Shown in pieces: positions 57,956 to 64,000 of a DNA stretch of 64,000 nucleotides. A program made the translations under genes and the position numbers. Numbering within the stretch: position 1 is the stretch's first letter; each line of letters starts with the position of its first letter. The notes below the pieces were generated by a model that was not told where the DNA came from, ran no database searches, and was given only the letters and a program-made list of their open reading frames with translations. Source of the DNA: an endosymbiont of unidentified scaly snail isolate Monju (GTDB lineage Bacteria; Pseudomonadota; Gammaproteobacteria; Chromatiales; Chromatiaceae); assembly GCF_000801295.1 (NCBI RefSeq), contig NZ_AP012978.1, forward strand, positions 1,116,001-1,180,000, in the 5' to 3' direction.

Positions 57956-58018
57956 AAATTTGGAATTTTCATTCTAGCACGTAGTTGAGACTGCCGGATG
58001 GGGCCGGAGTTCCCGACC

Positions 58019-58501
58019 TCAGGCGTGCTTGAAGCGGCGGGCCTTTTCGCGCGCCCAGTCGCGTTCCTTGATGTCCGCGCGCTTGTCGTGGAGTTTCTTG
58101 CCCTTGCCCAGGCCGATCTCGAGTTTGGCGCGGTCCTTCTTCCAGTAGAGGCGCAAGGGGACCAGGGTGAAGCCCTTGCGTTCGACCTGGCCGATGAGCT
58201 TGTTGAGCTCGTAGCGGTGCAGCAGCAGCTTGCGCGCCCGGGTGGGTTCGGGGCGAACGTGGGTGGAGGCGGAGGCCAGCGGGGTGATGTGGGCGCCGAC
58301 CAGCCAGGCCTCGCCGTGCTGGATCATGACATAGGTGTCGTTGAGGTTGACGCGCTTGTCGCGCAGGCTCTTGACCTCCCAGCCCTGGAGCGCCAGGCCC
58401 GCCTCCCAGGTCTCGCCGATCTCGAAGTCGTGGCGGGCCTTCTTGTTGACGGCGATCAGTGAGCCGGTGTCTTTCTTCTGCTTTTTGGATTTCTTCGCCA
58501 T
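58019..58501 (-). CDS. smpB: SsrA-binding protein SmpB
   Basis: Binds tmRNA and places it in the ribosomal A site. The 160-residue protein has [35 protein letters not shown] and the C-terminal tail [19 protein letters not shown], which becomes helical in the mRNA channel. It starts [10 protein letters not shown]. It is immediately upstream of ssrA, 64 bp away, on the same strand, and divergent from the NSS transporter gene. Confidence 0.97.
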   Translation of the reverse strand: MAKKSKKQKKDTGSLIAVNKKARHDFEIGETWEAGLALQGWEVKSLRDKRVNLNDTYVMIQHGEAWLVGAHITPLASASTHVRPEPTRARKLLLHRYELNKLIGQVERKGFTLVPLRLYWKKDRAKLEIGLGKGKKLHDKRADIKERDWAREKARRFKHA

Positions 58502-58585
58502 CGGCCCATTTTATCATGACGCCGGTTGTCCGGCCGCGGCGGCTGGCGGACAATAGGCGACTTTCCGATCTGGCGGCGAGACAGG

Positions 58586-59983
58586 ATGACAGAGAGGGTC
58601 ATTCACAATCAGTGGTCTTCCCGGCTGGCCTTCATGCTGGCGGCGACCGGTTCGGCGGTCGGCCTGGGCAACATCTGGAAGTTCCCGTACATCACCGGCG
58701 AGTACGGAGGTGGCGCCTTCGTGCTGGTGTACCTGGTGTGTATCGCGCTGATCGGCATCCCGGTGATGATGGCCGAGATCCTGCTCGGGCGGCGTGCGCG
58801 TGCCAATCCGATCGATGCCTTTCGTTCGCAGGCCGAGGCCGAGGGCCGGTCGCGTGCCTGGGGCGGCGTCGGCCTGATGGGCGTGTTCGCCGGTTTCGTG
58901 ATCCTCTCGTTCTACAGCGTGGTTGCCGGTTGGGCGCTGGCCTATGTGTTCGAGGCGCTGAGCGGCGCCTTCGACGGCCTGGACGGAGAAACGTCCGGCG
59001 CCCTGTTCGGGGCGCTGACCGGCTCGCCGCAACGCCTGCTGTTCTGGCACACGGTGTTCATGCTGCTGACGGTGGCGGTGGTGGCGCGCGGTGTGCGGTC
59101 GGGCCTGGAGCGCCTGGTCACGCTGTTGATGCCCTTGCTGTTGGTGTTGCTGGCGCTGTTGGTGGGTTATGCGATGGCGGCCGGTGAGTTTGCACGCGGT
59201 TTTCATTACCTGTTCGATGTCGATTTCTCCCGTGTCTTCCTGCAATGCGGTGATGACGGTGCCTGTACCTTCACTGCCGAGCCGCTGCTGGCGGCCATGG
59301 GGCATGCCTTCTTCACCCTGAGTCTGGGAATGGGCGCGATCATGGTGTACGGCTCCTACATGCCGCGCGAGGCGTCGATCGCCGGTTCCACGGTGATGAT
59401 CGCCATTGCCGACACCCTGGTGGCACTGATGGCGGGGCTGGCGATCTTTCCGCTGGTGTTCGCCAACGGACTCGAGCCAGGGGCCGGGCCGGGCCTGGTG
59501 TTCGTGAGCCTGCCGATCGCCTTTGGTGCCATGCCCGGGGGGCAACTGGTGGGCGTGCTGTTCTTTCTGTTGCTGGTCTTCGCGGCCTGGTCCTCGTCGA
59601 TCTCGGTGATGGAACCGGGCGTGGCCTGGCTGAGCGAGAACGGCCACCTCTCGCGGGGCCGTGCCAGCCTCATCCTTGGTGGTCTTGCCTGGCTGCTGGG
59701 GATCGGTGCGGCGCTGTCGTTCAACCTGTGGTCGGGCGAGGACTACCAGCTCTTCGGCAAGACACTGTTCGATCTCGAAGACTTCCTGGCCTCCAATGTG
59801 CTGTTGCCGCTGGGTGGCCTGTTCATCACCCTGTTTGTCGGTTGGGTAGTACGTCGGCGGGGCAGCGAGGACGAGCTGGCGATGCACAGCCCGCGCCTGT
59901 TCGGCCTGTGGTATTTCGTGATCCGCTACGTGGCGCCGGCTGGTATCGTGCTGGTGTTTCTCAACGCAATTGGAGTGGTCTGA
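58586..59983 (+). CDS. Sodium-dependent transporter (NSS/LeuT family)
   Basis: Na+-coupled amino-acid-type symporter with about 11-12 membrane segments over 465 residues. The unwound TM1 signature is AATGSAVGLGNIWKFPY, and TM6 lies in FFTLSLGMGAIMVYGSYMP. The ATG at 58586 gives the typical start TERVIHNQWSSRLAFML; an earlier start at 58526 would overlap the smpB leader. The substrate cannot be told from the sequence. Its stop overlaps the ratA start (TGATG), so it is an insert in the usual smpB/ratA divergent pair. Confidence 0.9.
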   Translation: MTERVIHNQWSSRLAFMLAATGSAVGLGNIWKFPYITGEYGGGAFVLVYLVCIALIGIPVMMAEILLGRRARANPIDAFRSQAEAEGRSRAWGGVGLMGVFAGFVILSFYSVVAGWALAYVFEALSGAFDGLDGETSGALFGALTGSPQRLLFWHTVFMLLTVAVVARGVRSGLERLVTLLMPLLLVLLALLVGYAMAAGEFARGFHYLFDVDFSRVFLQCGDDGACTFTAEPLLAAMGHAFFTLSLGMGAIMVYGSYMPREASIAGSTVMIAIADTLVALMAGLAIFPLVFANGLEPGAGPGLVFVSLPIAFGAMPGGQLVGVLFFLLLVFAAWSSSISVMEPGVAWLSENGHLSRGRASLILGGLAWLLGIGAALSFNLWSGEDYQLFGKTLFDLEDFLASNVLLPLGGLFITLFVGWVVRRRGSEDELAMHSPRLFGLWYFVIRYVAPAGIVLVFLNAIGVV

Positions 59984-60417
59984 TGCCGGTAGTCGAGAAG
60001 TCCGCGCTGGTGCCGTTCTCCGATCGGCAGATGTTTGATCTGGTCAAGGACGTGGCGCGTTATCCCGAGTTCCTGCCCTGGTGCAACGGTGCCGAGCTGC
60101 TGTCGGACGACGGTCACCAGGTCTGCGGGCGCATCGAGGTGGCGCGCATGGGCGTCCGCCAGTCGTTCGCTACCTGCAACGAGTACGAGGCCCCGCACTG
60201 GATGAAGATCGAACTGGTCGAGGGGCCGTTCAAGTCGCTGCACGGCCGCTGGGACTTCCAGGCGCTGCGCGAGGATGCCTGCAAGGTGATGCTGCGGCTG
60301 GAGTTCGAGTTTTCCGGGCAGTTGATCAATGCCGCTTTCGGCAAGGTGTTCCACCAGATCGCCAATACCCTGGTCGAATCCTTCTGCAAGCGTGCCAAGG
60401 AGGTTTACGGTGGATGA
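59983..60417 (+). CDS. ratA: RatA/COQ10-type SRPBCC protein
   Basis: A 144-residue START-like domain related to yeast Coq10, which supports ubiquinone function; in E. coli RatA was reported to block 70S assembly. The start MPVVEKSALVPFSDRQMFDL and the core DVARYPEFLPWCNGAELL are typical. It overlaps the transporter gene before it and ratB after it, in the standard ratA-ratB order next to smpB. Confidence 0.92.
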   Translation: MPVVEKSALVPFSDRQMFDLVKDVARYPEFLPWCNGAELLSDDGHQVCGRIEVARMGVRQSFATCNEYEAPHWMKIELVEGPFKSLHGRWDFQALREDACKVMLRLEFEFSGQLINAAFGKVFHQIANTLVESFCKRAKEVYGG

Positions 60418-60751
60418 TGATCCGATCGCGGTCGAGGTTGCCTATGCGCGGCCCGACGAGCAGCGCATCATCGAACTGCAGGTGCCGCCGGGTACCACGG
60501 TGGCTGAAGCCATCGAACGCTCGGGCATCATCGAATACTTTCCCGAGATCGACCTTTCGAAGAACAAGGTCGGTATCTTCGGCAAGCTCTCAAAGTTGGA
60601 CAAGGTGTTGCAGGCAGGCGACCGGGTAGAGATCTACCGGCCGCTGATCGCCGATCCCAAGGAGGCGCGCAAGAAACGCGCGGCGCAGGGCAAGACGATG
60701 AAGAAGGGGGCAGGGGCGGCCGCCAGGAAGAAACAGGGCACGGGGAACTGA
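60410..60751 (+). CDS. ratB: RnfH/RatB family ubiquitin-like protein
   Basis: A 113-residue beta-grasp protein of unknown exact role (UPF0125). The core reads ELQVPPGTTVAEAIERSGII and VGIFGKLSKLDKVLQAGDRV, with the conserved end EIYRPLIADPKEARKKRA. The GTG at 60410 has an AAGGAGG site and overlaps ratA by 8 nt. The Lys-rich tail is longer than usual. Confidence 0.9.
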   Translation: MDDDPIAVEVAYARPDEQRIIELQVPPGTTVAEAIERSGIIEYFPEIDLSKNKVGIFGKLSKLDKVLQAGDRVEIYRPLIADPKEARKKRAAQGKTMKKGAGAAARKKQGTGN

Positions 60752-60784
60752 ACCCCGGCAGACCGTCCCGAAGGGCGGAATGAT

Positions 60785-61294
60785 TCAGCCGTCGTCATCC
60801 AGGCCCACGGCTTCGGCCATGCGGCCCAGCAGGGTCTTCTTTTCAGGCTCCCAGTCCGGCACCTTGACGACGCGCGGCTTCTCGGCCGGCATCTGTTCGT
60901 CGGGTGCCTGCGGGCGGTAGTCGCCGACGATGCGCGCCAGCCGGTCGTTCTCGAAGAAGACGGCGAGGTGCTTGATCTCCTTGGGTGTGCTGCCCACGCC
61001 AATGGTGTAGGGGTAATCCCAGCGGTTGTCGTGGAACACGTCGCGCAGCGTGGGACTGCCGAGGATGAACCGGACCTGCTCGCGCGACATGCCGGGTTTC
61101 AGGCGATTCACCTGCTCCTGGGTGACGACATTGCCCTGCTGGATGGTGGGGCGGTAGATGAAGGACGCGCGGTCCAGGGCGCGTGGGATGATGTCGGTGA
61201 TTCCCACCAGTTTTTCCGCACCTTCTCCGACGGTACTGCAACCGACCAGGGCGAGGTTTGCGGGCAGAATAATGAAAATGAGAAGCTTGCGCAT
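60785..61294 (-). CDS. bamE: Outer membrane protein assembly factor BamE
   Basis: Lipoprotein of the BAM complex that inserts beta-barrels. The lipobox is LALVGC. The SmpA/OmlA domain follows: IQQGNVVTQEQVNRLKPGMS, then REQVRFILGSPTLRDVFHDN and WDYPYTIG. The ATG at 61294 gives 169 residues, longer than E. coli BamE (113), with an acidic tail. It is convergent with ratB and divergent from fur, the common gammaproteobacterial order. Confidence 0.95.
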   Translation of the reverse strand: MRKLLIFIILPANLALVGCSTVGEGAEKLVGITDIIPRALDRASFIYRPTIQQGNVVTQEQVNRLKPGMSREQVRFILGSPTLRDVFHDNRWDYPYTIGVGSTPKEIKHLAVFFENDRLARIVGDYRPQAPDEQMPAEKPRVVKVPDWEPEKKTLLGRMAEAVGLDDDG

Positions 61295-61389
61295 ACGCGA
61301 GTGGTTATCATTTGTTGCGGGACTGTCCATGCCGAGATCATAGCGAATCCGGCCCCGGATTACATGCCCGCCGGAACGGGAGTCAGGTC

Positions 61390-61815
61390 TTGGAAGATGC
61401 GGATATCAAGCGTGCGGGGCTGAAGGTCACCCTGCCGAGGGTCAAGATCCTCAAGATCCTCGAGGCCAGCGAGGCCCGCCACATGACAGCCGAAGATGTC
61501 TATCGTGCGCTGCTCGAACGAGAAGAGGAGATCGGGCTGGCCACGGTGTACCGCGTGCTGACCCAGTTCGTTGATGCCGGTCTGGTCGAGCGTCATCACT
61601 TCGAGGGCGGGCAGGCCATCTTCGAGCTGAACCGGGGGGCGCATCATGATCACATCGTCTGCCAGCAATGCGGGCGGGTCGAGGAGTTCGTGGACGAGAC
61701 CATCGAGCGGCACCAGCATGCGATCGCCGAGAAACACGGCTTCGAGATCGAGGATCACTCGCTCATCATCTACGGGCGCTGCGTCAAGCTCGATTGTCCC
61801 AATCGCCGCGATTGA
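61390..61815 (+). CDS. fur: Ferric uptake regulator Fur
   Basis: Iron-dependent repressor. The HTH (HMTAEDVYRALLEREEEIGL) and dimer/metal domain are typical: HHFEGGQAIFELNRGAHHDH with the His cluster, then IVCQQCGRVEEF (CxxC). The usual second CxxC is reduced to CVKLDCPNRRD. A TTG at 61390 with a GGGAG site gives 141 residues and the expected start (EDADIKRAGLKVTLPRVKIL); upstream frame residues overlap the bamE promoter. It is divergent from bamE. Confidence 0.93.
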   Translation: MEDADIKRAGLKVTLPRVKILKILEASEARHMTAEDVYRALLEREEEIGLATVYRVLTQFVDAGLVERHHFEGGQAIFELNRGAHHDHIVCQQCGRVEEFVDETIERHQHAIAEKHGFEIEDHSLIIYGRCVKLDCPNRRD

Positions 61816-62913
61816 TCAACGTGGGCTGACCCGTACCAGGAACTGTCCCAGTTTGCGTCCTCCCGGGGCCTCGGCGACCACGGGATAGAGTTCGCCCTGG
61901 CCGCCCACCGAGTATTTCACCTGCAAGGGGTCGCTCAGGGGGATGCGGAAGTTGCGGTCGTCGCCGCGGTTGCGCACGCCTTTCGGTACCCAACCCTTGA
62001 AGTTCAGCTTGGGCGACACGGTATTGTTGCCGTCGCTGAAGCTGGCCAGCAGTCTCAGGGTGTCGTCCGGGGTCAGTTCCAGCACCTCGCCATCGAGCAG
62101 CAGGCGTCTGTGGCCGTTGACCTCGACCACGAACACCCGTGTCCGCCCCGGGATGTAACGGTCAGGATGCCGACCCAGTTCGAGGTGGATCCTGGCGATC
62201 ACCTTGCTCTCCTTGCGGAACACGATGTCGGTGCTCTGGTCGATGGTGAAGGTATTGCCCAGGTCGTTCAGGTCACCCTTGCCCTCGACATCGCAGGAGA
62301 TGCCGCGCGGGCTGTTGGCAGCGATCTTGTTGACGGTGATGGCGTCGCCACGCTTGAGCATCAGGGGCTCGCCGGGGCGCACGATCATTGGCGTGCCGTT
62401 GACATCGATTTCCACGAACTCGATGCGCGGTGACGGCACCAGTACCTTGGGGGTCATGGGTACGATTTCCAGCTCGCGCATGAACTCGTTGATCACCAGG
62501 TTGTGGTGCAGCACCTTCAACTTCAGCGACGGCAGGTTCTTGGAGGCCTCGACGCCGAAGGCCGGCAGGCAATGCTGGCGCAGGGCGTACCAGGTCGCCG
62601 TCTTGCGCATTGCCGGGTAGGGCGTTTTCGGGTCGTCAGTGTGAGTATTGAAAAAGTGCAGGTGATACTCGGTCTGCGGGATCTTGCGGTTGACCCGTTC
62701 GAGCACGCGGCGCGCCATCTCGCCCAGCTTTAGGTGGCGGCCATCGGTGCATTCGTATTCCTCGGTGTCGGCGATCAGTGACTGGCCATAACGCTTGGGA
62801 TTGTGCAGCGCGTCTTCCCAGGTCGGGCGATGAAAACCCCAGCCGTCGTGCAGGTGCAGGAACAGGTCGGCCTCGCCCATCAGTTCCTTGAGCTTGGCCA
62901 CCACCTTCAGCAT
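61816..62913 (-). pseudogene. Csd4/M99-like peptidoglycan carboxypeptidase, 5' end cut by IS copy 3
   Basis: A 366-residue remainder of a metallocarboxypeptidase. The segments LFLHLHDGWGFHRPTWEDAL, NPKRYGQSLIAD, FFNTHTDDPKT and ATWYALRQHCLPAFGVEASK match the catalytic domain of M99/Csd4-like D,L-carboxypeptidases, which trim peptidoglycan peptides and set helical cell shape in Helicobacter. A beta-sandwich C-terminal part follows (FKGWVPKGVRNRGDDRNFRI). The IS end at 62913 removes the N-terminal signal and the first zinc ligands. The missing part may lie beyond the window, on the far side of the IS. Confidence 0.75.
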
Positions 62914-62963
62914 GAACCGTCCCGGGTTTCCCGGAGACTCCATTTCTTGAGAGGATAGAGTCT

Positions 62964-64000
<1,037 letters not shown>

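Overview
The window is high-GC, densely coded chromosomal DNA from a gammaproteobacterium. The evidence is gene order and family: rnr-rlmB-rpsF-rpsR-DUF2232-rplI-dnaB-alr-radA, a FleQ/FleSR sigma-54 flagellar hierarchy, gyrA-serC-(serA)-pheA-hisC-tyrA, ssrA/smpB/ratA/ratB/bamE/fur, and a tmRNA tag ANDDNYALAA. A Chromatiales/Ectothiorhodospira-like lineage is my best guess, but the sequence alone does not fix the genus.

Layout. 1-8.1 kb: translation and replication housekeeping (RNase R 3' part, RlmB, S6, S18, DUF2232, L9, DnaB, Alr, RadA). 8.1-10 kb: PilZ protein and a CorB/CNNM-type membrane protein. 10.0-10.3 kb: a 266-bp inverted-repeat element just before fleQ. 10.3-20.1 kb: fleQ, fleSR, fliEFGHIJ with two sigma-54 promoters; fleS, fleR, fliF and fliG are all broken as read. 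20.2-26.7 kb: small membrane and nucleoid-type proteins, selU, tcdA, a methyltransferase-like protein, a sulfotransferase-like protein, an oxygen-binding diiron MBL protein, a thioredoxin and a DUF1249 protein. 26.8-27.9 kb: a minimal iscR-iscU pair without iscS. 27.9-37 kb: sensor kinase, HDOD protein, prmB, hemN, acyl-CoA synthetase, TVP38 and sterol-desaturase-like membrane proteins. 37.1-39.3 kb: ArsR-rhodanese / GGCT / ArsM-like operon. 39.3-49.3 kb: DUF2788, DUF2189, gyrA, serC, serA, pheA, hisC, tyrA.

49.3-57.6 kb is an accessory, decaying region. It holds two full-length copies (one degenerate) of a 1.3-kb IS3-family element, genes cut off at the IS ends, and marR, aldehyde dehydrogenase and tetR genes with frameshifts or stops. 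It abuts the 3' end of ssrA, whose last 20 bp are duplicated 180 bp away. 57.6-61.8 kb returns to core genes (ssrA, smpB, NSS transporter, ratA, ratB, bamE, fur). At the right edge a third IS copy truncates a Csd4/M99-like peptidoglycan carboxypeptidase gene.

Functional links. FleQ should activate the sigma-54 promoters before fleSR and fliE, but the lesions predict a non-motile strain unless they are base-call errors. hemN and the oxygen-binding diiron gene share an identical 17-bp FNR/Anr-like site. IscR has a good type-1 IscR box at its own promoter, yet has lost two of its three cluster cysteines. Gene ends, starts and lesions were read by eye; no homology search was run.
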